A DNA stretch of 64,000 bases from Microbacterium sp. LWH11-1.2. Lineage in GTDB: Bacteria > Actinomycetota > Actinomycetes > Actinomycetales > Microbacteriaceae. Below are positions 8,677-16,473 of this stretch, piece by piece. Below the pieces are notes generated by a model that was not told where the DNA came from, did no database searches, and saw only the letters and a list, made by a program, of their open reading frames with translations. The stretch is from the NCBI RefSeq assembly GCF_038397745.1, contig NZ_CP151636.1, forward strand, positions 3,348,001 through 3,412,000. The letters run 5' to 3'. Every line of letters starts with the position of its first letter. Positions within the stretch are counted from its first letter, which is position 1. The translations under genes were made by a program, and so were the position numbers.

Positions 8677-8692
8677 CTTTCCAGGTGGAAAG
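8677..8692. promoter_or_regulatory. Operator palindrome O1
   Basis: The perfect-arm palindrome CTTTCCAGGTGGAAAG lies between the inferred transcription start and ATG 8658. The core arms TTTCC/GGAAA are identical to those of O2, with centres 24 bp apart. Confidence 0.65.
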
Positions 8693-8701
8693 CATTACTA
8701 C

Positions 8702-8715
8702 TTTCCTAATGGAAA
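8702..8715. promoter_or_regulatory. Operator palindrome O2 overlapping the -10 box
   Basis: TTTCCTAATGGAAA has the same arms as O1. It covers the reverse-strand -10 (TAGGAA, 8708-8703), whose -35 TTGACG is at 8731-8726. The likely ligand is the winged-helix regulator of the same operon. Confidence 0.65.
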
Positions 8716-8731
8716 CCTTTTGAGACGTCAA
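8703..8731 (-). promoter_or_regulatory. Promoter of the membrane protein/regulator operon
   Basis: TTGACG (8731-8726), 17-bp spacer, TAGGAA (8708-8703) on the reverse strand. This is one of the few -35/-10 pairs in the window with good -35 agreement. Confidence 0.55.
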
Positions 8732-8749
8732 CCCTCCCCGGACGCGATG

Positions 8750-8778
8750 AAGGCCGCCCCACACCGTGGGGCGGCCTT
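8750..8778 (-). terminator. Terminator hairpin of rpsO
   Basis: Perfect 12-bp arms (8750-8761 with 8767-8778) and a 5-nt loop lie 44 bp after the rpsO stop. There is no long U tract, as is usual in high-GC actinobacteria. The hairpin is symmetrical and could also stop transcripts from the other side. Confidence 0.7.
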
Positions 8779-8821
8779 CTCAAGAATGTTCTGCGCGATT
8801 GAACGCTGGGTTCGCTCTGCC

Positions 8822-9091
8822 TTATCGGCGGAGTCCGAGACGCTCGATCAGCGAGCGGTAGCGCTCGATGTCGATGTCCTGGAGGTAGCCGAGCAGACGA
8901 CGGCGCTGACCGACGAGCAGGAACAGCCCACGACGCGAGTGGTGGTCGTGCTTGTGCTCCTTGAGGTGCTCGGTGAGGTCCTTGATGCGCTGCGTCAGCA
9001 TTGCGACCTGCACCTCGGGGGATCCGGTGTCACCGGGGTGCGTCGCGTACTCTTCGATGATCGCCTTCTTGACGTCTGCTTCCAGTGCCAT
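8822..9091 (-). CDS. rpsO: 30S ribosomal protein S15
   Basis: Small-subunit protein that binds the 16S rRNA central domain early in assembly and forms bridge B4. The 89-residue length is standard. The conserved segments [36 protein letters not shown] and RRRLLGYLQ are intact. The start is ATG 9091 with GGGGATCGA upstream. The transcript has a leader of roughly 85-90 nt from the TAGACT box at 9188-9183, long enough for the feedback regulation known for S15 in several bacteria. The usual neighbour pnp is not in the window. Confidence 0.98.
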   Translation of the reverse strand: MALEADVKKAIIEEYATHPGDTGSPEVQVAMLTQRIKDLTEHLKEHKHDHHSRRGLFLLVGQRRRLLGYLQDIDIERYRSLIERLGLRR

Positions 9092-9182
9092 AGATTCGAT
9101 CCCCTTTCAGCTTGTTGCGCGGCGCCCGACGCCTGATGCGAGGGCTCTCTTTATCCGCGGCCGATCAAACGGCAACCTGAAG

Positions 9183-9188
9183 AGTCTA
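9183..9188 (-). promoter_or_regulatory. -10 box TAGACT of rpsO
   Basis: The reverse-strand TAGACT gives a transcript start about 85 nt before the rpsO ATG. Unlike most promoters here it is not placed against a start codon, leaving room for a structured leader. Confidence 0.5.
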
Positions 9189-9246
9189 CCAGCCGCGGAC
9201 TTCCTCGGGTGACATGCGGTCCGGAGTGCACCCGTCGGCGCTCGGC

Positions 9247-9252
9247 TAGTCT
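9247..9252 (+). promoter_or_regulatory. -10 box TAGTCT upstream of the MFS gene
   Basis: TAGTCT ends 6 nt before GTG 9259, which opens a 7-codon reading frame rather than the transporter itself. Confidence 0.55.
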
Positions 9253-9258
9253 CGGAAG

Positions 9259-9282
9259 GTGCAGAAGAGGGCCTTCGAGTGA
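9259..9282 (+). CDS. Possible leaderless 7-codon upstream ORF
   Basis: GTG 9259 opens a reading frame MQKRAFE followed by TGA at 9280-9282. The stop overlaps the transporter's GTG 9279 as GTGA. It sits exactly 6 nt after TAGTCT, the geometry used by annotated leaderless genes in this window. Its AAGAGG also provides the ribosome site for the MFS gene. Function, if any, would be coupling or control of the transporter. No evidence of translation beyond position. Confidence 0.35.
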   Translation: MQKRAFE

Positions 9283-10571
9283 GCGCAGCGCGCGGACACC
9301 TGATCGACCTCACCCCGTTGAAGTCCAGCCCCGCGTTCGCACGGATGTGGATCGGCTCCACACTCGCGGGCATCGGCGGTCAGCTCACGATCGTGACAGT
9401 GATGCTGCACGTGTTCGCGCTCACGCAGAGCACCTTCGCCGTCTCGATGATCGCCGTCGCGGGACTCGTCCCGATGATCCTCGCCGGCCTCTACGGCGGA
9501 ATGCTCGCCGATGCGTTCGATCGCCGCCGCGTCGCCCTCATCGCCGCAACGGTCACGTTCGCCTCGACCGCACTGCTCGCGGCCCTGACCTGGACCGGCG
9601 CCGAGACGATCTGGTGGCTCTACGCGCTCAGCATCGTCAACTCCGCCGCGAACTCGGTCGGCATGGCCACCCGCACGGCGATCGTGCCGCGCCTCATCCC
9701 GCGCGACATGCTCGCGTCGGCATCCGCGCTCAACGGGGTGGCATTCGGTGTCACGGTCATGGCCGGCCCCGCTCTCGCGGGTCTTCTCGTCGCACTCACC
9801 GGCTACGGCTGGACCTACACGATCGACGTCGTGCTGATGCTGTCGATGTTCCTCGGCCTGTGGACGCTGCCCGCGCTCCGCCCGGAGGGCGACATCGTCC
9901 GTCCGGGGCTGGCATCGCTCGTCGACGGATGGCGATTCCTGCGCCGGGCGAGCAACATCCGCACGCAGTACATCATCGACATCATCGCGATGACCTTCGG
10001 GCAGCCGCTGGTGCTGTTCCCCGCGCTCGGGACGGTGATCCTCGGCGGTGGAGCCGTCACGACGGGAATCCTGACCGCGGCGGTCGCCGTCGGCACGTTC
10101 GCGTCGAGCCTCCTGTCCGGCCGCGTGGTGCACTACCGCTGGCACGGCCGCGGCATCGAGCGGGCCGTCGAGGCCTACGGGGCCTCGATCCTCCTGTTCG
10201 GGGTCGTGCTGCTCATCGGCGCCCTCTCCGGCTCTGCGACCGAGCACTCCCCTCATGTCGCGCTGATCGTCGCGGCATGCGTCGCGCTCGCCCTCTCCGG
10301 CGCCTCAGACAACGTCAGCTCGATCTACCGCAACACGATGATGCAGGCGGCTGTGCCCGACACCATGCGCGGGCGGCTTCAGGGTGTCTTCATCGTCGTG
10401 GTCACCGGTGGGCCTCGCGTCGGAGCCCTCTACGCCGGCACGCTCGCGACCGTGACCGCACTCTGGTTCCCCCCGCTGCTCGGCGGCATCCTCGTGATCG
10501 CGCTGGTCGCTCTGCTGGCACGCCGCAGCGGTCGATTCCACGACTACGACGCAGAGAACCCCGAGCCCTGA
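9279..10571 (+). CDS. MFS transporter (12-helix, drug-export type)
   Basis: Major facilitator transporter of 430 residues, probably a proton-driven exporter. The N-terminus is LIDLTPLKSSPAFARMWIGSTLAGIGGQ, typical of the multidrug-like MFS_3 group. Motif A is GGMLADAFDRRRV between helices 2 and 3. The hydrophobic pattern fits 12 helices with a central loop near residue 210. GTG 9279 has AGAGG 8 nt upstream. No regulator is adjacent and the substrate is unknown. An 8-bp inverted repeat straddling the stop (10555-10584) probably ends the transcript. Confidence 0.9.
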   Translation: MSAARGHLIDLTPLKSSPAFARMWIGSTLAGIGGQLTIVTVMLHVFALTQSTFAVSMIAVAGLVPMILAGLYGGMLADAFDRRRVALIAATVTFASTALLAALTWTGAETIWWLYALSIVNSAANSVGMATRTAIVPRLIPRDMLASASALNGVAFGVTVMAGPALAGLLVALTGYGWTYTIDVVLMLSMFLGLWTLPALRPEGDIVRPGLASLVDGWRFLRRASNIRTQYIIDIIAMTFGQPLVLFPALGTVILGGGAVTTGILTAAVAVGTFASSLLSGRVVHYRWHGRGIERAVEAYGASILLFGVVLLIGALSGSATEHSPHVALIVAACVALALSGASDNVSSIYRNTMMQAAVPDTMRGRLQGVFIVVVTGGPRVGALYAGTLATVTALWFPPLLGGILVIALVALLARRSGRFHDYDAENPEP

Positions 10572-10584
10572 GACCCGGGGTTCT
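10555..10584 (+). terminator. Hairpin across the MFS stop codon
   Basis: AGAACCCC (10555-10562) pairs with GGGGTTCT (10577-10584) around a 14-nt loop. It lies between two convergent genes and may serve both. Confidence 0.5.
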
Positions 10585-10604
10585 CCGAGTGCGATCTGAC
10601 GCGA

Positions 10605-11159
10605 TCAGTCCTGCTGCAGAGCGCCCTGCAGGTCGAGGTTGATCGTCACGTCCTTGCCGACGAGCACGCCGCCGGTCTCGAGCGCGGCGTTCCAGGTGAG
10701 ACCGAAGTCCTCGCGGTTGATCACGGTCTTGGCGGATGCACCGGCCTTGTAGTTGCCGTAGGGGTCGGTGCCGAAGCCGCCGAAGTCGAGCTCGAAGCTG
10801 ACCGGCTTGGTGATGCCGCGGATGGTGAGGTCTCCGTCGACGAACAGCTCGTCGCCCTTGACGTGCGCGCCGGTGGAGACGAACTCCATGGTCGGGAAGT
10901 TCTCGGTGTCGAAGAAGTCACCGGAACGGAGGTGCGCATCGCGACCCTCGTCGTTCGTGTCGATCGAGGTGACGTCGACGGAGGCCTCGACCTTGGCCTC
11001 CAGCGGGTTCTCCGGGGCGATCAGCGTGGCGTTCTTGACGCCGAACGTCCCGCGCACCTTGGAGATCATCATGTGGCGGACGCTGAAGGTCACCTCGCTG
11101 TGCGCGGGGTCGAGGACCCAGGTGCCGGAGCGGTAACCGGGGATGTCGATGCTGGTCAT
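10605..11159 (-). CDS. YceI-family lipid-binding-like protein
   Basis: YceI-domain protein of 184 residues, a lipocalin-like beta barrel that binds isoprenoid-type lipids in characterised members. It opens MTSIDIPGYRSGTWVLDPAHSEVTFSVRHMMISKVRG, the standard cytosolic actinobacterial form without a signal peptide. NREDFGLTWN and the GKDVTINLDL C-terminus are conserved. ATG 11159 is set by GAGGAGAAAAC upstream; a longer open frame to 11282 has no ribosome site. Single gene, convergent with the MFS gene. Biological role unproven. Confidence 0.93.
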   Translation of the reverse strand: MTSIDIPGYRSGTWVLDPAHSEVTFSVRHMMISKVRGTFGVKNATLIAPENPLEAKVEASVDVTSIDTNDEGRDAHLRSGDFFDTENFPTMEFVSTGAHVKGDELFVDGDLTIRGITKPVSFELDFGGFGTDPYGNYKAGASAKTVINREDFGLTWNAALETGGVLVGKDVTINLDLQGALQQD

Positions 11160-11286
11160 GTTTTCTCCTCTGGAGACGTCAGCCGCTTCTGCGGCAAGGG
11201 ACAGGGGCCGCGTGCGCGGCATCATCCGTTCCAACTTGCATTCAGGCGCATATATTCCCGTGCATGCAGATCTCTTCGGCACAGAA

Positions 11287-11320
11287 GAGGCGCCCCGCTC
11301 CCGAAGGAGCGAGGCGCCTC
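11287..11320 (-). terminator. Terminator of the small FKBP gene
   Basis: GAGGCGCC-C-CGCTCC (11287-11301) pairs with GGAGCG-A-GGCGCCTC (11306-11320) around CGAA, with a single C/A mismatch. It lies 19 bp after the FKBP stop. Confidence 0.7.
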
Positions 11321-11338
11321 ATCCGGCGTCGTGCGGAC

Positions 11339-11707
11339 TCAGCCGACGGCGACGAGATCGATGATGAAGATCAGCGTCTTGCCGGAGAGGAAGTGGCCGC
11401 CTCCGACGGGACCGTATGCGAGGTGCGGCGGGATGACCAGCTCGCGGCGTCCGCCGACCTTCATGCCGGGGATGCCGTCCTGCCAGCCCTGGATCAGGCC
11501 GCGGAGGGGGAACTGAATGGTCTCGCCGCGACCCCAGGACGAGTCGAACTCCTCGCCGGAGTCGAACTCGACGCCGGCGTAGTGGACGGTCACGGTGTCA
11601 CCGGGCTTCGCCTCGGCTCCGTCACCCTCGATGAGGTCGCGGATGACGAGCTCCGCGGGGGCGGGGCCGGTGGGGGCGTCGAACTCGGGCTTTGTGCGAT
11701 CAGTCAT
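11339..11707 (-). CDS. FKBP-type peptidyl-prolyl isomerase (cytosolic)
   Basis: Single-domain FKBP of 122 residues, cis-trans proline isomerase. The family pattern is VTVHYAGVEFDSGEEFDSSWGRGE, then FPLRGLIQGWQDGIPGMKVGGRRELVIPPHLAYG and TLIFIIDLVAV at the end. There is no export signal, so it is cytoplasmic. ATG 11707 has GGAGG immediately upstream. Some extra in-frame codons exist upstream but lack a start context. A second, exported FKBP is encoded at 57016. Monocistronic, with a strong hairpin behind it. Confidence 0.94.
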   Translation of the reverse strand: MTDRTKPEFDAPTGPAPAELVIRDLIEGDGAEAKPGDTVTVHYAGVEFDSGEEFDSSWGRGETIQFPLRGLIQGWQDGIPGMKVGGRRELVIPPHLAYGPVGGGHFLSGKTLIFIIDLVAVG

Positions 11708-11794
11708 GCCTCCATCCAACCCGAGCCGCGCTGACGGGTCAACGCGGGGGCACCTGCTCACAGCGAACACTTCGACAAGCGGCTGATGACAAGG

Positions 11795-11800
11795 CAGAAT
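11795..11800 (+). promoter_or_regulatory. -10-like hexamer CAGAAT
   Basis: CAGAAT (first T replaced by C) ends 6 nt before ATG 11807. A weaker version of the leaderless arrangement, used here to prefer that start. Confidence 0.4.
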
Positions 11801-11806
11801 CGCAGG

Positions 11807-12610
11807 ATGGAATCGGTTTCGTCACCTCAGGAGGTCGCCGATTCCGTCGCGCCTGCGCCCAGCGCAGCTCCGGCGCGCCAGCATCCTCACCGCCTGCAGG
11901 GCGTGCTGTTCCAGCCGATCGGCGACGAGGGGCGCGCCGAGCTCGTGGAGCGCCGACTGGTCGACGCCATCACGCGCGGCCACCTGCGCGCCGGCGAGCG
12001 CCTCCCCTCGGAAGCCGAGCTGGCGAGGAGCCTCGGAGTGGCGCCGGTCACCGTCCGCGAGGCCCTGCTCGCGATCCGCGAACGCGGACTGGTGGTCACG
12101 CGCCGCGGAAGGAACGGCGGCAGCTTCGTCGCCGCGCACGCCGATCCCCTCTCCTTCGCGCGCGAATCCGTCCGCTCGTCGTCCCGGGTGGCACTCCGCG
12201 ACCTCGGCGCCCACTACGCCGCGATCACCGGAGCGGGCGTGCGTCTCGCGGCACGACGAGCCGATGCGTCAGAGGCCCAGCAGGTCCGGCGACGGATGGA
12301 GCGACTCGACGAGCTCGACGGCGAATCGCAGCGGCGCCTCCTGGATGACGTCCAGATCGAGATCGTCGCGCTGAGCCAGTCGGCGCGGCTGACGCGCGAG
12401 CAGATGAAGCTGCAGGCGGAGTTCTCGCCGTACCTGCGGCTCGTCGCGCACACGTCGGAGGACCAGCGCCGGCAGGCTGCGCACCTCGCCGCGGTCGTCG
12501 ACGCGGTCGGAACGGCCGACGCCGACGCCGCCGGCACGCGCACCGACACGATGGTCGCGGAGATCATCGACGCCCTGATCCAGCTGCAGGCGCACCCGAG
12601 GAACGGCTGA
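11807..12610 (+). CDS. GntR/FadR-family transcriptional regulator
   Basis: Repressor-type regulator of 267 residues: an N-terminal GntR winged helix (RRLVDAITRGHLRAGERLPSEAEL..LGVAPVTVREALLAIRERGLVVTRRGRNGG, about residues 40-105) and an all-helical C-terminal ligand domain of the FCD class. ATG 11807 is chosen because CAGAAT lies 6 nt upstream; an ATG at 11786 would add seven residues. It is followed at 31 bp by a cache-domain protein in the same direction, so both probably respond to the same small molecule. The ligand is unknown. Confidence 0.88.
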   Translation: MESVSSPQEVADSVAPAPSAAPARQHPHRLQGVLFQPIGDEGRAELVERRLVDAITRGHLRAGERLPSEAELARSLGVAPVTVREALLAIRERGLVVTRRGRNGGSFVAAHADPLSFARESVRSSSRVALRDLGAHYAAITGAGVRLAARRADASEAQQVRRRMERLDELDGESQRRLLDDVQIEIVALSQSARLTREQMKLQAEFSPYLRLVAHTSEDQRRQAAHLAAVVDAVGTADADAAGTRTDTMVAEIIDALIQLQAHPRNG

Positions 12611-12641
12611 CGATGCCGGAGAACGCGACCCGGAGGACACG

Positions 12642-13361
12642 ATGACGACAGGAACCGACACCGCGACCCGCGCCGCCGCGACCATCGTCGAGGAGTACTT
12701 CTCCTCGCCGATACGCACGCTCCTCGGCTGGGTCGGACCGTTCGCCGCCCAGGTCGCCGAGGCGAAGAGCTCCGGCCCGCTGACCAGCTCCCGGATCGAC
12801 GCGCTCGTGGAGCCGCACGCGCTCCGAACGCTCGGCCTCCGGGATGCCCCCGTCTACGGTGCCGGATTCATCGCGGCGATCGATCTGCCGTCCGACGCCC
12901 GCAGCCACCTCGCCTGGTGGCAGGGCGAGGATCGCCGGCAGCTGGTGCTCGCCGCGCAGTCTCTCAACAAGGAGAACATCGACTACAGCGCACTCGAGTG
13001 GTACCGCCTCCCGATGGAGACGGGCGAGCCGCACATCGCCGGACCGTACGTCGACTACCTCTGCAGCGACGAGTACACCATCACGGTCGCCGCACCCGCG
13101 GAGGTCGACGGCGTGCGCATCGGCGTCGCGGGGCTCGACATGCTCGTCGCCGAGGTCGAGCGGGATCTCCTGCCCCGCTTCGCCGCTCTCGGTCGCGAGG
13201 TCACCCTCATCAACGGCATCGGTCGCGTCGTGGTCTCGACGGACCCGCGGTGCGCGACCGGCGATGCCGTGCGCAGCGGACGGTGGGCGGAGCTCCCCCG
13301 GTTCGCCTGCGCCGGCGTCGCGCTGACCGTGATCGTCGAGCCCGACCCAACTGACCCTTGA
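12642..13361 (+). CDS. Soluble cache-domain protein
   Basis: The 239-residue protein resembles the double-cache (PDC) extracellular sensor fold, with features such as YGAGFIAAIDL, HLAWWQGEDRRQ, IDYSALEWYRLPMETGEPHIAGPYVDYL and VDGVRIGVAGLDMLVAEVE. It has no signal peptide, transmembrane helix or output domain, which is unusual for cache proteins. GGAGGACACG precedes ATG 12642. Its only partner is the GntR regulator 31 bp upstream. It may bind the same metabolite in the cytoplasm, acting as a binding protein or modulator; this is inference. Confidence 0.7.
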   Translation: MTTGTDTATRAAATIVEEYFSSPIRTLLGWVGPFAAQVAEAKSSGPLTSSRIDALVEPHALRTLGLRDAPVYGAGFIAAIDLPSDARSHLAWWQGEDRRQLVLAAQSLNKENIDYSALEWYRLPMETGEPHIAGPYVDYLCSDEYTITVAAPAEVDGVRIGVAGLDMLVAEVERDLLPRFAALGREVTLINGIGRVVVSTDPRCATGDAVRSGRWAELPRFACAGVALTVIVEPDPTDP

Positions 13362-13398
13362 CACCCCGCAGGGCCGGGTGCACCCTGTTTACAGACCA

Positions 13399-13449
13399 AC
13401 TCAGCGCCCGGGAGACATGCAGGCATCGCCGCAGCACCGGGCGCTGAGT
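13399..13449. terminator. Bidirectional terminator hairpin
   Basis: ACTCAGCGCCCG (13399-13410) and its exact complement (13438-13449) form a 12-bp stem with a 27-nt loop. It lies between the convergent cache gene and alpha/beta hydrolase. Confidence 0.65.
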
Positions 13450-13453
13450 CTTG

Positions 13454-14143
13454 CTATCGGACCTCGTCCGCGTAGCTCACCAGCAGCTCGGCGATCTCCT
13501 CCGGCCGGCTCAGCATGGCGCAGTGGCCGCCGGGCACCTCGTCCGCGAGGATGCCGAGGCGTCGGCGCGCCAGATCGCGGAGGAAGTCCGCCGGGAAGAA
13601 GCGGTCGTCTGCGCACACGATGAACCGTGTCGGCACGTCGGGCCATTCCGCGAGCGGCCAGGGTGCCGCCATCGCCGCCGCAGAGGGGTGCGCCCGCTCC
13701 CTGCTCAGCGCCTCGTCGGCCAGTTCGCGCGGGACGTCGTGATAGAAGCTCACGTACGGGTCGTCGTTGCCGGTCAGGCCGCCGTCGCGGGCGGACTGCT
13801 CGCCGACGGCGAGGCCGTACCCGCTCGCCTCCCACCAGTCCTCCGGAGGCTCCCCCGGGGTGGGGATCATCCCGGCCAGCAGCACCAGGGCGTCGGCAGG
13901 GAGCCGCGCGGCGACGATCGGCGCCGTGAAGCCCCCGAACGAGTGCCCGACCACGACCACGTCGCGTCGGTCCCCGACGGCTGCCACGACCGCGTCCGCG
14001 TAGTCCTCGAGGGTGAGCGCGTCGTCGTCGGCCGGGAGGTCGGGAGCCACCACGTCGTGTCCCCGTGCCGCCAACGCCGCGGCCACGAGATGCCACGACC
14101 AGCCGACGTCGCCACCGCCGTGGATCAATGCGAACGTGGTCAT
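13454..14143 (-). CDS. Alpha/beta hydrolase
   Basis: Serine hydrolase of 229 residues, resembling esterase or salicylate-esterase-type alpha/beta hydrolases. It begins TTFALIHGGGDVGWSW, which holds the oxyanion HGGG. The nucleophile elbow is GHSFGG near residue 73, the acid lies in VCADDRFFP, and the catalytic His is in VPGGHCAML. No signal peptide. ATG 14143 is preceded by AGGAGAGG at 9 nt; the reading frame is open further upstream without a better start. Substrate not predictable. Confidence 0.88.
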   Translation of the reverse strand: MTTFALIHGGGDVGWSWHLVAAALAARGHDVVAPDLPADDDALTLEDYADAVVAAVGDRRDVVVVGHSFGGFTAPIVAARLPADALVLLAGMIPTPGEPPEDWWEASGYGLAVGEQSARDGGLTGNDDPYVSFYHDVPRELADEALSRERAHPSAAAMAAPWPLAEWPDVPTRFIVCADDRFFPADFLRDLARRRLGILADEVPGGHCAMLSRPEEIAELLVSYADEVR

Positions 14144-14183
14144 CGCGCACCGCCTCTCCTGCGAGAAGGGTACGCCCGGAACG

Positions 14184-15503
14184 TCAGTATGCGAGCAGGG
14201 CCGCCCTCGTGGCCCTCGTGCGGATGAGCAGCGCCCGCTCATCCTCGGCCGCCAGCGGATCCCGTCCGGTGATCGCCCGCTGCCGGACCGCCGCGAGAGC
14301 CGTCGCGTCCTTGATGAACTCGCGCATGAGCGGTCGCCGATCGCCGCGCAGCTGCGCCGCCCACGTGAGTCCGACCTTGCGTCCGGCCGGCGTCGCCAGC
14401 ATCGTGACCTCCTCGGGCGTGAACCAGCCCGCGGCCGCGTACTCGCCGAGACGCGACTTCGTCAGTCGCGCCTCCTCTCTGCGCAACGCGATGATCCCGA
14501 AGATGAAGCCGAGGAAGAGCGGCACCTGAAGCGTGAAGTACAGGCCGAAGAAATCCGCGAACGTGGCGGATCCGTTCCACAGTGCATGCAGGAGGATCGC
14601 CCCCAGCATGCCGAGGAGTCCCGCTCCGAGCGCGACTCCCGCCGAGGAGTACCGTCGTGCGGCGAGGCCGATCGCGAAACCGGTCAAGGCGGTGAACATC
14701 GCGTGCGCGAAGGGAGAGAGCAGCGCGCGCACCACGAAGGTGACCGTGAGCTGCGACCCGCCGCCCTCGATCAGACTGATCGCGAAGTACTGGATGTTCT
14801 CGGTGAAGGCGAACCCGGCGCCGACCAGGGCGCCGTACACGACGCCGTCGACCGGGCCGTCGAACGCCCGACGGGCCACGAGGAAGATCAGGAAGACTCC
14901 GAGGCCCTTCCAGAACTCCTCCACGATCGGCGCCTGCACGACCGCGGAGAACGTGTCGTCGCGCAGGCCGACCAGGAAGGTCAGGCCGATGTCGACGAGG
15001 AGCGTGAGGCCGATCGCCGCGACGGCGCCCCAGGCGATCGCGAAGATGACGAGACGCTTCGGCTCGGGATCCCAGCGGTCGATCATCCGCACACCGAGGA
15101 AGACGATCGTCAGCGGGATGAGGGCGAGCACCAGACCGATCACGGATGCCATCGGTCCCAGCGCCCAGCCGAAGTAGCCGATGAGCGCCAGGAGCAGGAA
15201 GCCCAGGAACGCGAACAGCCACAGCGAGACGGTGCGCCCCTTCTTCGTCGGCACCGGGAGCGCCGGCAGCGACGGTGCCGGGGCGGGCGCGACAGGCGCG
15301 GGCGGCGTGTACGGCGTCGGCTGCGCCAGAGCGGACGCGTATGCCGGCTGCGCCGAGAACTGCGGAGGGGTGTACGGCGACTGCGCGTACTGCGGAGAGG
15401 AGTACTGCGGGGCAGCGTACTGCGGCGGATTCGCGGGCTGCGCGGGCGGCGGCGTGTAGGGCGACGGCTGCTGCGGCTGCTGGGGAGGTCCTCCGAAACT
15501 CAT
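14184..15503 (-). CDS. PrsW-family intramembrane metalloprotease
   Basis: Multi-spanning membrane protease-like protein, 439 residues. The first 85 residues are a Pro/Gln/Tyr-rich disordered tail with PQYAAPQYSSPQYAQSPYTP repeats. The membrane domain carries the PrsW motifs EExxK (E195, E196, K199 in PIVEEFWKG), FTENIQYF and SPFAHAMFTALTG. In Bacillus PrsW cleaves an anti-sigma factor; the target here is unknown. The ATG follows TATGCT by exactly 6 nt, indicating a leaderless message. Confidence 0.9.
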   Translation of the reverse strand: MSFGGPPQQPQQPSPYTPPPAQPANPPQYAAPQYSSPQYAQSPYTPPQFSAQPAYASALAQPTPYTPPAPVAPAPAPSLPALPVPTKKGRTVSLWLFAFLGFLLLALIGYFGWALGPMASVIGLVLALIPLTIVFLGVRMIDRWDPEPKRLVIFAIAWGAVAAIGLTLLVDIGLTFLVGLRDDTFSAVVQAPIVEEFWKGLGVFLIFLVARRAFDGPVDGVVYGALVGAGFAFTENIQYFAISLIEGGGSQLTVTFVVRALLSPFAHAMFTALTGFAIGLAARRYSSAGVALGAGLLGMLGAILLHALWNGSATFADFFGLYFTLQVPLFLGFIFGIIALRREEARLTKSRLGEYAAAGWFTPEEVTMLATPAGRKVGLTWAAQLRGDRRPLMREFIKDATALAAVRQRAITGRDPLAAEDERALLIRTRATRAALLAY

Positions 15504-15509
15504 AGCTGA

Positions 15510-15515
15510 AGCATA
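15510..15515 (-). promoter_or_regulatory. -10 box TATGCT of a leaderless promoter
   Basis: The reverse-strand TATGCT ends 6 nt before ATG 15503 of the PrsW-like gene. Confidence 0.55.
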
Positions 15516-15580
15516 TGGGGCACAAGCGATATCGCTTCGTTCTGGCGAAGTCCTCCACGCGGCGGTCCCGCGCCACCGGG

Positions 15581-15586
15581 TAGCGT
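15581..15586 (+). promoter_or_regulatory. -10 box TAGCGT of a leaderless promoter
   Basis: TAGCGT ends 6 nt before ATG 15593. Confidence 0.6.
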
Positions 15587-15592
15587 AGAACC

Positions 15593-16462
15593 ATGCGGTT
15601 CGCTCATCTGCGCCGTCCGGACTCCCCTCTCGCGGTTCTCGCCGTGATCGAGGATTCGGACGCCATCCTCGTCTCTGATCTCCTCAACGATGCTCCTGCG
15701 ACTCTGCAGCAGCTCATCGAGAGAGGTGACGAGGTGCTCGACGAGCTGCGGATTGCTCTGGCCGGTGGCATCGCACCGCGGCATCCGCTCGGCGACTGGG
15801 AGTTCTCCTCCGCGGTGCTCGCTCCCCCGGCGGTCCTGGCCGTCGGGCTCAACTACGCCGCGCACTCCAGCGAGCTCGGCCTCAAGACCGATGCCGCGCC
15901 GACCGTCTTCACGCTCTGGCCGAACTCCCTGACCGGCCACGAGCAGACCACGTCGTGGAGCCGCGACCTCAGCGAGGCCGTCGACTACGAGGCGGAGCTC
16001 GGGGTGATCATCGGAGCGCCCGCGAAGGACGTAAGCGAGGCCGAGGCGCTCTCGCACGTCTGGGGCTACACCGTGGTCAACGACATCACCGCTCGGAACA
16101 TCCAGTTCTCCGAGGCCCAGTGGTGCCGGTGCAAGTCGTTCGACGGCTTCACGCCGACCGGCCCGTTCGCCGTCACCGCCGACGAGATCGCCGATCCGCA
16201 GGACCTGCACATCTGGGCGGTCGTCGACGGGCACACCGTGCAGGACGCCAGCACCGGGCAGATGGTGCGATCGGTCGCCAAACTGATCGCGCATCTGTCG
16301 CAGTCCGTGACCCTCCTGCCGGGCACCCTGATCTCCACCGGAAGCCCGGGCGGCGCCGGTTACTCCCGCGATCCGCAGATCTTCCTGCGCGACCACTCGA
16401 CGGTCACGGTCGGCATCGACGGGATCGGGGAGCTCACCACCCACTGCCGCATCACCGACTGA
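15593..16462 (+). CDS. Fumarylacetoacetate hydrolase (FAH)-family protein
   Basis: FAH-fold enzyme of 289 residues. Members hydrolyse or decarboxylate acylpyruvates and oxaloacetate. The first 75 residues are a variable N-terminal domain, then LAVGLNYAAHSSELG. The metal ligands lie in DYEAELGVIIG (Glu pair) and further along; VVNDITARNIQFSE and DGFTPTGPF are conserved, and GAGYSRDPQIFL replaces the usual GxGxxxxPxxxL. No pathway neighbours indicate a substrate; an oxaloacetate or acylpyruvate decarboxylase role is plausible. Leaderless start at 15593. Confidence 0.88.
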   Translation: MRFAHLRRPDSPLAVLAVIEDSDAILVSDLLNDAPATLQQLIERGDEVLDELRIALAGGIAPRHPLGDWEFSSAVLAPPAVLAVGLNYAAHSSELGLKTDAAPTVFTLWPNSLTGHEQTTSWSRDLSEAVDYEAELGVIIGAPAKDVSEAEALSHVWGYTVVNDITARNIQFSEAQWCRCKSFDGFTPTGPFAVTADEIADPQDLHIWAVVDGHTVQDASTGQMVRSVAKLIAHLSQSVTLLPGTLISTGSPGGAGYSRDPQIFLRDHSTVTVGIDGIGELTTHCRITD

Positions 16463-16473
16463 GCGCACTCGCG

